This document shows positions 28,231 through 37,350 of a stretch of 64,000 nucleotides of DNA, piece after piece. How positions within the stretch are numbered: the first letter of the stretch is position 1; each line of letters starts with the position of its first letter. The notes beneath the pieces are model-generated. The model searched no databases and was not told the DNA's origin. It saw only the letters and a program-made list of their open reading frames with translations. The stretch spans positions 26,038-90,037 of the forward strand of contig CAMJTU010000013.1 of NCBI GenBank assembly GCA_946408825.1. Direction: 5' to 3'. Made by a program: the position numbers and the translations under genes. The DNA comes from an uncultured Planctomycetaceae bacterium (GTDB lineage: Bacteria; Planctomycetota; Planctomycetia; Pirellulales; Thermoguttaceae).

Positions 28231-30816
28231 ATGGCATACCAACTGGTCTACACGTCTTCTCCGCGAGGGCTCAAACCCGGCGCGTTCGGGTTCTGCGTCG
28301 TCGCGTGCACTCGAGGAATGAAGGAGCAGACGACGTCGGCGCTCGAGGCGCTCTCGGGCTATCGCCGGGTCTACGCCGATCCTCGCGACGCGTTGCGTAA
28401 TCCGACGTCGTATTCCCACGTGCTCTTTGAGACGGCGACGGGACGTCTGCGGATTCTTGCGCGCGTTGCGGACGCGGGGTTGGATTACTCTGGACGCACG
28501 AATAAAATAGCAAGTTTTCTCGACGTCGCGACGAGCGAACTCACGCCGCCGGGCCCCGCCGCGCTCTTTTCGCAGCCCGGACTCTTCGTTACGAACTGGT
28601 CTTCGTCGTCTGCGCCGCAGTATTACGAGGCGCCGATCGCGCTTCCGAACTACGTTCCGATTCCGCCCGGGTGCGACGAATGGCGCAATACGACGGGCGA
28701 CCCCGCGTGGGCGGGCGTTCTCGCCTCGACCGTCGCGACGCGTCGGCCTGTCGCGCTCGTCGTGCGCCCCGAACAAAACGTTTTACGGCTTTTTCAAGAG
28801 TCCCTCGCGCTTCTTCCTCCGGGAGAACGTTGGAACGCGACTTTCTCCACCTATTACATGAAGACGCCCCCCGGCGTTCAATGTCAATGGAAAGCGGTCA
28901 TGCAGGGGTCGCCGGAAGAACTCGCGTCGCGTTCTACGCCCGGCGTCCTTGTCCTCGATTTAACGGCTCCGAACAGGCTTCCAAGCGTCGCGTCCCTCGT
29001 CGCGACGTCTGAGGCGAAGGCGCTTGTCGCCGCCGCGTCCGGAAGATTCCAAAGAACCGATTCTCCGACAAACGCCGCTTCCTCGTCTTCAAACTTCCCG
29101 ACGCCTCCGCCCGCGTCCGGTTTCGCGCCCCTTCCCGGAGCCGCTCCGATCGGCGCGCAGCCCCCGCATAATTCCGCGACGGCGGCTCCGTCTGACGAGA
29201 CCGCGCCCAAACGCAAAACGCTTGATTACGGGCGCGACGCCGTCCTTACCGTCGCGACTCCGCCGAGACGCGGAAGTCGCGAGACGGCGCTTTTGACAAG
29301 GGGTCTCGCCTGCGTCGGCGCCGCGACGATCTTGTGCGGAATTGTCATAGCGTTCATGTGGACAAGCGGCGTCTTCAAAAATTTTGTCGACGCCAAAAAA
29401 ACGTATGACGAAGTCCTCGCCGAAGCCAACGGACAGCCTTCTGAAAAGGAAGAGAATCAGACCGACGAGGTTGTCGAATCTGGCGAAAATTCAGGAGTGT
29501 GGATTAGCGAGGACGAAGAGAACAAAAACGACGACGAGGGGAACGAAAACGACGAAGTTACGCCCGACGACGGCGATTTTTGGGTCGATGAAGAAAACGA
29601 CTCTCCTCAGAACAACGTCGGCGGGGACGTTATTTTGAAGTCCGTCGTCGCCGACATTAACAAGGCGCTGACGTCGTTCAAGAAAGAAGGAGGCGTGGAG
29701 AATCTCAAAGAAGCCGAACGCTTATTAAACGAATACCCTGACGCCAAAGAACTTATCGAAGAAAGAAACGCATTTAAAAACGTGAAGGAGGCGTTGCTGT
29801 TTAAAAGTTTTAAGTCGTCTAGAGGGAACGGAAAAGAGATTCAGAAGGCTCTTTCCGGCGACCAAGTCGACGTTCAGAAGAAGGGCGTCTACGACGATAT
29901 TACCAGTTTCTTTAACGAGTTTAATTGGGGTTCTATTCGACTTACCTTCCATTTCTATGACGGAGACGCGGAACGTCCGGAATGGAAACAAGTAATTGTC
30001 AAATCTGCCGATCTTAGAAAGGTTAAAGAGAGACCCAATCCTCCGAGGATTCTTGAATGTGATCTTTCTGATTCCGACGATTCAACCGACGTCTTTTTCG
30101 TCGACGTTGCCAAGCAGACCGGCGGATTGAGCTTCTGGTCAATCGAAAGCGCTAGGAAATACCTATTGGGAACCCTGAAAATTGAAGCGTTTGCGACGCC
30201 GGACGCCGACGAAAAATCGCGAGTCTTTTCGTCGTCGGAAACGCCGTTGCTGAACGCCTCGGATATAAGCGCGCAAGAATCTCTTGATTTAAGCTGGCTC
30301 TTCGGCGACAGACTCCCGAAATTGGTCAATCAGGAAAGCCGCGAAGCAGACGCGCTGTTCTTGGATTTTGTCAAAGATATGAGAAAATTGACAGTCGAAC
30401 TTTCGCCGTCGAAAATTGCGGATATTCGATCAGACGTTCAAAAACGCAGTCGCGCGCGCGATAGGTCAGACTTAAAATCTTTCTCGATTTTGCTCCCTGA
30501 CATTACAGGCAAACGAAATATGGCGGCGACGTCGGATTATGCGCTCGAGGTCGGCTTTACGATTGCGAACGTAACGAAAATTGAGAACGACGGTATTCGA
30601 CTCTATAAGTTCGTTTCATTGGATCAAAACGGCTTGAACGCAAAGAATCCAGGCTGGCATGACGTGACGCCGACGACTTCCCTTCCAGAAGGCGTCGGCG
30701 GGGCGATGTTTAAATTCAACGTTCGCTATCGCGCATACGAGGGGCAGAAGAAGGAAGATTCGCCGATCGTCGGCGTCCTTAGCGTTCCTGCCACATTAGG
30801 AGGGCGCGTTAGATAG
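28231..30816 (+). CDS. GAP1-like (GTPase-associated protein 1) membrane-anchored protein
   Basis: 861 residues. The first 260 match my memory of the GAP1 N-terminal domain: AYQLVYTSSPRGLKPGAFGF, VVACTRGM, SYSHVLFETATGR and DYSGRTNKIASF. A proline/serine linker (about 280-345) leads to one membrane segment near 362-385 (CVGAATILCGIVIAFMW). An acidic stretch rich in D, E and N follows (about 400-465), then a C-terminal part of no recognised family. Bases become clearly more AT-rich after about 29640, unlike the GC-rich first third. AAGGGA precedes the ATG, 43 bases after the GTPase. It likely links the GTPase to the membrane. Confidence 0.78.
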   Translation: MAYQLVYTSSPRGLKPGAFGFCVVACTRGMKEQTTSALEALSGYRRVYADPRDALRNPTSYSHVLFETATGRLRILARVADAGLDYSGRTNKIASFLDVATSELTPPGPAALFSQPGLFVTNWSSSSAPQYYEAPIALPNYVPIPPGCDEWRNTTGDPAWAGVLASTVATRRPVALVVRPEQNVLRLFQESLALLPPGERWNATFSTYYMKTPPGVQCQWKAVMQGSPEELASRSTPGVLVLDLTAPNRLPSVASLVATSEAKALVAAASGRFQRTDSPTNAASSSSNFPTPPPASGFAPLPGAAPIGAQPPHNSATAAPSDETAPKRKTLDYGRDAVLTVATPPRRGSRETALLTRGLACVGAATILCGIVIAFMWTSGVFKNFVDAKKTYDEVLAEANGQPSEKEENQTDEVVESGENSGVWISEDEENKNDDEGNENDEVTPDDGDFWVDEENDSPQNNVGGDVILKSVVADINKALTSFKKEGGVENLKEAERLLNEYPDAKELIEERNAFKNVKEALLFKSFKSSRGNGKEIQKALSGDQVDVQKKGVYDDITSFFNEFNWGSIRLTFHFYDGDAERPEWKQVIVKSADLRKVKERPNPPRILECDLSDSDDSTDVFFVDVAKQTGGLSFWSIESARKYLLGTLKIEAFATPDADEKSRVFSSSETPLLNASDISAQESLDLSWLFGDRLPKLVNQESREADALFLDFVKDMRKLTVELSPSKIADIRSDVQKRSRARDRSDLKSFSILLPDITGKRNMAATSDYALEVGFTIANVTKIENDGIRLYKFVSLDQNGLNAKNPGWHDVTPTTSLPEGVGGAMFKFNVRYRAYEGQKKEDSPIVGVLSVPATLGGRVR

Positions 30817-30896
30817 CGCGTCCTCCTTCATGACGTCTTACCCATTTTTTACGCAAACCACGACGCAACGAACCCCAGGTCATACAGGAATCAACG

Positions 30897-33875
30897 ATGA
30901 CAAACGCCGAACTGGTGGAAAAGATCAGACGAATCCTTGAAGATCCCGAAAGCGCTTCGCCCGACGAACAGCGCGAGGCGGCGCGGCTGTATGCGACGCG
31001 CGTGCGCCGAGTTCAGGAGGGGTTTCGCAGAGCGCTGGGACGGCTCAACAACGGCGAGCTTGCCGACGCGGACTGGATTCTGACCGACGGTTCGCTCCTC
31101 GAAGACTACGCCGCGCTCACGCTTCCCGGCGCGGAAGACTGGCAGGTCGTGTGCCGGACCTTCGATTATGAGGTCGCGCCCGCGACCGACCCCGCCGCTC
31201 GCGACCGTCTCGCCGCGTTCCAGCAGGAATACGCCGCGCTCCGCGACGTCTTTGCGAAACGGCGCCGCCAAGCGATGGAAAACGCGCCGTCCCGTTCCCA
31301 GCTTGAAACGCTCTATTACCTAGAAGAAAAACTCGGCGCTCGCGATTTCCTCACGCGTCAGATCGAGCGTTTGGAACGGAGACGCTCCGAAGAACTCGCC
31401 GAGGCTGTGAAAGGTTTGAACGAGGAGAACGTCTTTTCAGTCGATTTCAAAGCGCTCGTCGCGGAGATCCGGGATCCGCGTCGTCATACGCAGGTTCCGC
31501 GCGAAACAGTCGACAAATATCGTTCATGGCTCGACTTCTACCAGAGTCGTCAGGAACTTGCGAATCTTCGCGACCTGATCGCGCGGTGGGAAGTCGCCTC
31601 GGCGAACCAAGACGCTAACGCCGCGCTCGCGCTTCTCGCGGAATATCGTTCGGGCGAGTTCCGTCATGCGGCGCCGTACGTGACCCAAGACGAGACAAAT
31701 ACCCTTGCGGCGCTCGTCGATCAGGCTCTAAAAATCGAACGCGCCGAGGAGTTGCGCGAGGACGCTCGGCGCAAGGTCAGCGCGCTCCGCTCCGCCCTTG
31801 TGCGTTCCTCAAACGACGCGAACAAGCTCCACGACCTTTACGAGGCGGCGTCGATCGCGTCTAATAACGCCGGCGCTTCGTTGCCGCCCGACGTCGAGAA
31901 GGATTACGGGAAACAGGTCGGCGCGTTGAGCATGCAGTCGCGCCGCCGCCGCATGGCTGCGGTCGCGTTTACCGTCGTCACGGTCGCGTTCTTTGCGACG
32001 CTCGCCGCGCTCTCCGTCGCTCATACTCGCAACGTCAAACTCGCTCGCTCTGTCGCGGAATCCGTCGGCGCGCAGCTCGACGCGTTTGAAAAACGATCGC
32101 CCGATTCCGCCGCCGCGCTTGACGCCGCCGCCGCGCTCGTCGCCAAATACGCCGAGGAGCGCCCGAAGCTCGCCGAGATTCCCGAATACTCCGCCGTCGT
32201 CGAGCGTTTCAACAGTCTCCAGACCGCCGAGAAGAAACGGCTGCACGATATCGAAGATCTGGTCGACGCGATCGACGAAGCGCACGGAGCGGGACGCGCC
32301 GTTCCGGCGTCCGTCGAGAGTCTCAAAAAGCTCCTTTATAACGACAAAGAAAAAGAAAAGTACGATTACGCCCGGCTGTATCGCGAGGACTCCAACCTTG
32401 CCCACGCCAAGAATACGGCGGGCGCCGAGCGGTATTCCGAGCTTGTCGACGCGCTTGCGGCAAAGGAACGCGAGTTCGAGGAGAATTCAGCGATTACCGT
32501 TCCCGAGGCGAAAAAAGCGCTGGCGGAACTCCGTTCGGGCGTTGAAGAACTCAAATCGCAGGAACAGTTTGCCGAGATTGCGCGTCCTCTTGTCGCCGCC
32601 CGCGAGGCGCTTGAAGCGGCGGTCGACGGTTCCGAACGGCGTTTCAAGCTTCGCGCCGCGCTCGATAAGCATGGCGCCGCGCTCGCCAAGGCGGTTGGAA
32701 ACGCGTCGGATTATGCGAAGACGCTCAAAGCGATTCGCGCCGATACGAGCGAACTGAGCGCCAGCGGCGGCGAAGACGTCGCGGACGCCACGAAGGACGC
32801 CCTCGACGCGGCTCTTGACGCGGCGGTCGAAGACGTCGCCAACGCGAAAGGGGCGACGGCGTGGAACTCTTTCGCGAAGTCGTGGGGGTCCGTCAACGCG
32901 TCGGCGCAAAATCTTTCGGCCTCGGACAAAGCCGCCAAAGAGTTGCAGAAAACGGAGTTGAAATTCGCTCCCGAGCTCGAGCCGTACCGACAGGCGCGCG
33001 CCGCGCTCGACGGATTCGCCAAGCGCGGCGGGTACGAGAGCGCCGCGAAATCGCTCGCGGGCGCGCTCGAAAAATACGAGACGCCGACCTGGGTCTTTTT
33101 CGATTCTAAAGAGGAGCGTTATTTCTATCTAACGTCCGATCCGCAGGAGGGTCGATCCGGATTGAAATACCTTTCTGAGGTCGAAGGGGGCGCGACGCGC
33201 GATTTTGCGGCGGATAGATTTGAGGAATCGACGCTCGCGTCGACCCCGCCTTCCGCTCAGTATATGATCGCGGGGCTCGCCGCGAAACGGCTCTCGGACA
33301 AGCCCGCGCCGGAAGACTGGATTGCCGTCGTCGACGGGGCGCTCCGCGCGCTCGACGTCGCGCCGGAAACGACCCTTGATCCGGTCGTTAAGCTTCAACT
33401 CCTCGCCGTCGTCGTCGATTCCGCGAAATTATATCCGGGCTTCGACGAACTGACCAAGTGGCTCGAGGAGACGCGTCGCAGCTCCGATTTTGATTTTGCG
33501 ATCAACGCGTATCAGCCGGGCAGAGAGTTGCTCGAAGCGCGCGAGAGCGCAAAGAAAGCGCTCCGTGACGCGCCCGACCTGAAGAACGCGCTTGCGGCGG
33601 CTAAGGCCGCTTTCGACGAAGGGGAACGCTCCTTCGCCTGCGAATATCGCTGGATCGGCTATCTCGACGAAGTCAACTCCGCCGCGACGCTCGCGCTCGG
33701 CGCGGGCAAGACTGTCGACGAAGGCGCGTCCCTTTGGGTCGCGCGCGGCGCGGACGCGACGGCGGAGGAAATCGGAACCATGACGGCGGACGGCGCGTCC
33801 TTCAACACGGCGAAGGACTGGGCGACCTACCGCTGGACGCCGGTTTACGCGCGCGTTGAAACGGCGAAACAATAG
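30897..33875 (+). CDS. Large helical single-pass membrane protein (992 residues)
   Basis: No known family recognised. About 350 cytoplasmic-side residues, almost all helical, lead to a basic RRRR stop and one membrane segment near 354-376 (MAAVAFTVVTVAFFATLAAL). About 610 residues follow on the other side; they are helical and very rich in Ala, Glu, Lys and Asp with repeated charged heptads. AGGAAT precedes the ATG. It sits 80 bases after the GAP1-like gene and 25 bases before the next one. The size and coiled character suggest a strut or tether between inner membrane and periplasm, but this is inference only. Confidence 0.7.
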   Translation: MTNAELVEKIRRILEDPESASPDEQREAARLYATRVRRVQEGFRRALGRLNNGELADADWILTDGSLLEDYAALTLPGAEDWQVVCRTFDYEVAPATDPAARDRLAAFQQEYAALRDVFAKRRRQAMENAPSRSQLETLYYLEEKLGARDFLTRQIERLERRRSEELAEAVKGLNEENVFSVDFKALVAEIRDPRRHTQVPRETVDKYRSWLDFYQSRQELANLRDLIARWEVASANQDANAALALLAEYRSGEFRHAAPYVTQDETNTLAALVDQALKIERAEELREDARRKVSALRSALVRSSNDANKLHDLYEAASIASNNAGASLPPDVEKDYGKQVGALSMQSRRRRMAAVAFTVVTVAFFATLAALSVAHTRNVKLARSVAESVGAQLDAFEKRSPDSAAALDAAAALVAKYAEERPKLAEIPEYSAVVERFNSLQTAEKKRLHDIEDLVDAIDEAHGAGRAVPASVESLKKLLYNDKEKEKYDYARLYREDSNLAHAKNTAGAERYSELVDALAAKEREFEENSAITVPEAKKALAELRSGVEELKSQEQFAEIARPLVAAREALEAAVDGSERRFKLRAALDKHGAALAKAVGNASDYAKTLKAIRADTSELSASGGEDVADATKDALDAALDAAVEDVANAKGATAWNSFAKSWGSVNASAQNLSASDKAAKELQKTELKFAPELEPYRQARAALDGFAKRGGYESAAKSLAGALEKYETPTWVFFDSKEERYFYLTSDPQEGRSGLKYLSEVEGGATRDFAADRFEESTLASTPPSAQYMIAGLAAKRLSDKPAPEDWIAVVDGALRALDVAPETTLDPVVKLQLLAVVVDSAKLYPGFDELTKWLEETRRSSDFDFAINAYQPGRELLEARESAKKALRDAPDLKNALAAAKAAFDEGERSFACEYRWIGYLDEVNSAATLALGAGKTVDEGASLWVARGADATAEEIGTMTADGASFNTAKDWATYRWTPVYARVETAKQ

Positions 33876-33900
33876 TATAGGGCGAACAAGGAGACACGTT

Positions 33901-34827
33901 ATGACGTCGCCGGATAACTCGTACGACGAGCCGGAGGAAGATTTCTCCGACGTGCTAGAGATTCCCGCCGGTCTGGTCGAGGAGTCAAACGCGTTTCACA
34001 CGCGCGTCGCCAAGGGGCGCTGGGTTCGTTCATGGACGATCGCCAACGCGTTCGTTACGGCGCTCCTCTTTGCCGAATCCGCCATAGGACTTTGGGTTTT
34101 TGATTTGGACGCCGATTCGTACGCCGTGTGCGTATGGACGACGTTCGTTGTCGCGAAGTTTCTGGGCGTCGCGTTTCTTTATAGCTACTTGCGCTCCCTC
34201 GATCCGCGCGTTTTACCGCGTTCGCCGCGTCGCGTCGCGCTTCTAAATCTTATTCCCGGCTTCGAACTATACTGGTCTTTTTTCGCGTTTCGAGAAAGCG
34301 CGAACGCGGGAATCGCGAATATTGAAGCGCTCGACGGCAATCGCCGTCTATATCGCGCGCCGACGACGCTTGCCGACGTCGCGTGTTCGACGCGCGTTGC
34401 GGCGCTCCTGACGTTTCTCGGAATTGTTTTTTTCGCGTTGACCAGCGCCGACGGGGATTACCGCGACGGGAATAGGATCGTCGACGCGACGGTTATGGCG
34501 ACCGCCGTGTTCGGCCTCGTGACGCTGGCGCCGTCGCTCGCGAGCTTCGGATTCGTCGGCTATGGTTGGATTGCGTTCTTTACGTCGGCGCAGATTCTTG
34601 CGCTCGTCGCAATCGCGACGCGTATGGCGCTGATGTGGCAAATGGCGCGTATTGCGAACTTCGCCAACGATACGAAAGGATTGACGGAACGTCACGCGAC
34701 GGCGGGAGAACGCGCGGAGGAACGCGCGCGCGTCGATCGACTCTTTGACAATGCGAAAACGGCGGGCGCGACCGCCGGAAGCCCGAGCGACGGGCGCGCT
34801 TTCTCGGACGATATCGATAAGGTTTGA
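33901..34827 (+). CDS. Multi-pass membrane protein with IP-x-F-x-LYW module
   Basis: 308 residues from the ATG at 33901, chosen because AAGGAG stands upstream; a frame starting at 33856 runs into the gene before. It has an acidic N-terminus then about six membrane segments, first near 45-65. The stretch LIPGFELYWSFFAFRESANA near 118-137 recurs in related form in the next gene, so the two share a membrane module. The C-terminal 60 residues are charged and probably cytoplasmic. No family is named with certainty; it resembles DUF4328-type proteins in this module. Confidence 0.68.
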   Translation: MTSPDNSYDEPEEDFSDVLEIPAGLVEESNAFHTRVAKGRWVRSWTIANAFVTALLFAESAIGLWVFDLDADSYAVCVWTTFVVAKFLGVAFLYSYLRSLDPRVLPRSPRRVALLNLIPGFELYWSFFAFRESANAGIANIEALDGNRRLYRAPTTLADVACSTRVAALLTFLGIVFFALTSADGDYRDGNRIVDATVMATAVFGLVTLAPSLASFGFVGYGWIAFFTSAQILALVAIATRMALMWQMARIANFANDTKGLTERHATAGERAEERARVDRLFDNAKTAGATAGSPSDGRAFSDDIDKV

Positions 34828-34832
34828 AAACG

Positions 34833-36140
34833 ATGGCAAAATATTACGTTAAGGTTGTCGGACGCGCGTTTGGTCCGATCGACGCGGAGAGAATCGTCCA
34901 GATGGTCGCCGACGGCAAACTCACGCGCGAATCGGAAGTCTCTGCCAATCGCCTCGACTGGCGAACAATCGGCGAGGTCGACGAACTGCGACAAGCGCTC
35001 AGCGTCGGGCTTCCGACGGCGGCGCCTTTTAACGGCGCGGGAATCGGCGCGTCAGACGCGAAGGTCTGGTATGTGACGAACGACGGGGTCACGCAGTATG
35101 GTCCGATGACGCAAAACGAGGTTCTTCGCGCGTTGCAGTCAGGTCAGATTCAGCCGACCGCGAGCGCGTGGCGCGACGGGGAACAGGCGCGTCCGATCTC
35201 CGATATTCCCGCGTTTCGAACGCAAAACGTCGCGCCCGTCGAGAAGAAAGAGTGGTACTATAGTCCAGACGGTCAGACGGGCTACGGGCCGTACGGCGTC
35301 TCCGATATCCTCGCGTTCGTCGAGCAGGGCAGGGCGAATTTCGACACGCTCGTATGGCGTCTCGGCGAGAATTCGCGCCCGATGCGCAACGAACCTGTCT
35401 TTACGAGCGCCTATAACGCCGGACATGGCGGAATGGTTGTGGCTGGAACGAATCCTTTGACTCCTTATGGATCGAACAATAGCGATTCGCATTTTCGCAA
35501 AGAGACGGATAAACTTAATGTCAACCTTCGGAGATGGCACAACCTCATGTGGATTAGTTTCGTGGCGTGTTGGGGGGCGTTGTTTATTGTGTTGGTTCTC
35601 GTTGTGACTTCGCTATTTTTCGGGCATTCAATTCTAGATTTCCTCTCGGCAGTAACTAAGGCTTCTATTCTCACGCCTATTTTGATTGGCTTACTATTTA
35701 CCCCACTTTATATCTTTTCTCTTGTGCCGCACTATGTTTTCATTTACAACTTTTGGAAGTCTATTCCACAAGAATTTGCGCGAACAACACCGGGGAAAGC
35801 TGTCGGATTCATGCTGATTCCCTTCTTCAACTTGTACTGGTACTTTGTAGCGTTTTATCATGGATCAAAGGATATCGACAAGGCTCTTTCCGAATATGTC
35901 CAGCAGGGACGAAACAGGGGAGAGCGTCCCTGTTATACAGGAAGCGTGGGTGGATTGATCGCGGCGATTTGTTTTGTCCTTTTATTAGCGCACTTCCTAC
36001 CGATTATTTTTTACTTCTGTACGATCAGTATGAAGAACGCGGCGATCCAGTTGAATAACTGGCGTTCTGTCGGCGCTATGCAGCAGTCTCCTGTAAACGC
36101 CGGGCCGCGCGTGACGCTTGACGACCTCATTCGTTCCTGA
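34833..36140 (+). CDS. Triple GYF_2 domain membrane protein
   Basis: 435 residues from the ATG at 34833, five bases after the upstream stop; a TTG at 34824 is possible. Three GYF_2 (DUF4339) domains fill the first 190 residues: YYVKVVGRAFGPIDAERI, then WYVTNDGVTQYGPMTQNEV, then WYYSPDGQTGYGPYGVSDI, each followed by the L-x-G and VW/AW-R pattern. Four membrane segments follow (about 235-260, 280-310, 325-345, 370-400), with FMLIPFFNLYWYFVAFYHG resembling the gene before. The membrane part is AT-rich, unlike the GYF part. GYF-type domains usually bind proline-rich peptides, and the cluster encodes such a protein. Confidence 0.82.
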   Translation: MAKYYVKVVGRAFGPIDAERIVQMVADGKLTRESEVSANRLDWRTIGEVDELRQALSVGLPTAAPFNGAGIGASDAKVWYVTNDGVTQYGPMTQNEVLRALQSGQIQPTASAWRDGEQARPISDIPAFRTQNVAPVEKKEWYYSPDGQTGYGPYGVSDILAFVEQGRANFDTLVWRLGENSRPMRNEPVFTSAYNAGHGGMVVAGTNPLTPYGSNNSDSHFRKETDKLNVNLRRWHNLMWISFVACWGALFIVLVLVVTSLFFGHSILDFLSAVTKASILTPILIGLLFTPLYIFSLVPHYVFIYNFWKSIPQEFARTTPGKAVGFMLIPFFNLYWYFVAFYHGSKDIDKALSEYVQQGRNRGERPCYTGSVGGLIAAICFVLLLAHFLPIIFYFCTISMKNAAIQLNNWRSVGAMQQSPVNAGPRVTLDDLIRS

Positions 36141-36181
36141 CGTCGTGCGGATCGTTTTCACGTTATTTGGTCGGGTCATTC

Positions 36182-36210
36182 TTGTCGAAAACGGCAATTT
36201 CGATTATACT
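36182..36210 (+). promoter_or_regulatory. Sigma-70-type promoter for accA
   Basis: TTGTCG (36182-36187) and TATACT (36205-36210) with a 17-base spacer. Transcription would begin near 36217, leaving a leader of about 85 bases. It also marks the right boundary of the channel-GTPase cluster. Confidence 0.68.
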
Positions 36211-36302
36211 TTCCGGGGACGCGCTTTTTGACGGCGACCGCGTGGGAGCGGCGCGAGGGGCGCGGGGAACGCCAGCGCGTAGGGATTGCGGAATTTTTTG
36301 AT

Positions 36303-37325
36303 ATGTCGACGCCGAAACAGCAGCTTTCGTTTGAACGTCCAATCTTCGAGATGGAAGCGCGGCTTGAAGCTCTTCGCGGCTCCGCGAATACGACGGAGAC
36401 TCGCGACGAGATTCAACGTTTGCGCCTTGCGCTGGCGGAACTCACGCGCAGTATCTACTCAAATCTCACCGCGTGGGAGACGACCGAGGTCGCGCGACAT
36501 CCAGAGCGTCCGCAGGCGCTCGATTATTTCAATCTCGTTTTCGACGAGTTCGTCGAGCTTCACGGCGACAAGGTTTTCGGCGACGACCGAACGATTCGAA
36601 CCGGCTGGGCGCGAATCGACAATTTTCGCGTCATGGTCGTCGGCCAGCACAAGGGGCGCGATTTCAAGGAGCGTCAGGAGAGCAACTTCGGCTGCGCGCG
36701 TCCTGAAGGATATCGGAAAGCCGTCCAGAAAATGAAGCTCGCCGCGAAATTCGGACTCCCGATCATTTGTCTGATCGACACGCCCGGCGCGTATCCCGGT
36801 CAGGATTCCGAAGAGCGCGGAATCGCGCAGGCGATTGCGGAATCGATGTACGAGATGACGCTGCTGCGCACTCCGATCGTTTGCGTCGTTATCGGCGAAG
36901 GGGGAAGCGGCGGCGCCTGCGGCATTGGACTGGGCGACCGCGTCGCGATGCTTCAGTACGCGTATTACAGCGTGATTAGCCCCGAAGGGTGCGCCGGGAT
37001 TCTTTGGAAAGACGGCGCCTGCAAAGACAAGGCTGCGGAGGCGTTGAAATTTACCTCGGGATATCTCAAGCGTTTCGGGGTCGTCGAGGACGTGATCGAA
37101 GAGCCGCTTGGAGGCGCGCACCGCGACCACCGCATCATGGCGCTCAATCTCAAGAAGTACCTTGTCGCGAAGCTGCGCGAACTCACGAAGATTCCGACCG
37201 ATCGTCTCGTCGAGGAGCGCTACGCGCGGTTCCGTCGAATCGGCGTTTACCTTGAAGAAGCGGTCGACGCGGCGCTTGAGAATCCCGATCCGAAGGAGGT
37301 CGCGAGTTCCGACGCGAACGCCTGA
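36303..37325 (+). CDS. accA: Acetyl-CoA carboxylase carboxyltransferase subunit alpha
   Basis: 340 residues from the ATG at 36303. A longer frame from a TTG at 36228 lacks family similarity in its first 25 residues and is rejected. AccA transfers the carboxyl group from biotin to acetyl-CoA, with AccD. Family features are the N-terminal helix (FERPIFEMEARLEALR), RPQALDYFNLVFDEFVELHGDK, VVGQHKGRDFKERQESNFG, CLIDTPGAYPG and EGGSGGACGIGLGDRVAML. The gene for AccD is not adjacent. comM follows 25 bases on. Confidence 0.96.
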   Translation: MSTPKQQLSFERPIFEMEARLEALRGSANTTETRDEIQRLRLALAELTRSIYSNLTAWETTEVARHPERPQALDYFNLVFDEFVELHGDKVFGDDRTIRTGWARIDNFRVMVVGQHKGRDFKERQESNFGCARPEGYRKAVQKMKLAAKFGLPIICLIDTPGAYPGQDSEERGIAQAIAESMYEMTLLRTPIVCVVIGEGGSGGACGIGLGDRVAMLQYAYYSVISPEGCAGILWKDGACKDKAAEALKFTSGYLKRFGVVEDVIEEPLGGAHRDHRIMALNLKKYLVAKLRELTKIPTDRLVEERYARFRRIGVYLEEAVDAALENPDPKEVASSDANA

Positions 37326-37350
37326 TTTCGGATTCCTCGCGCAACACGCT

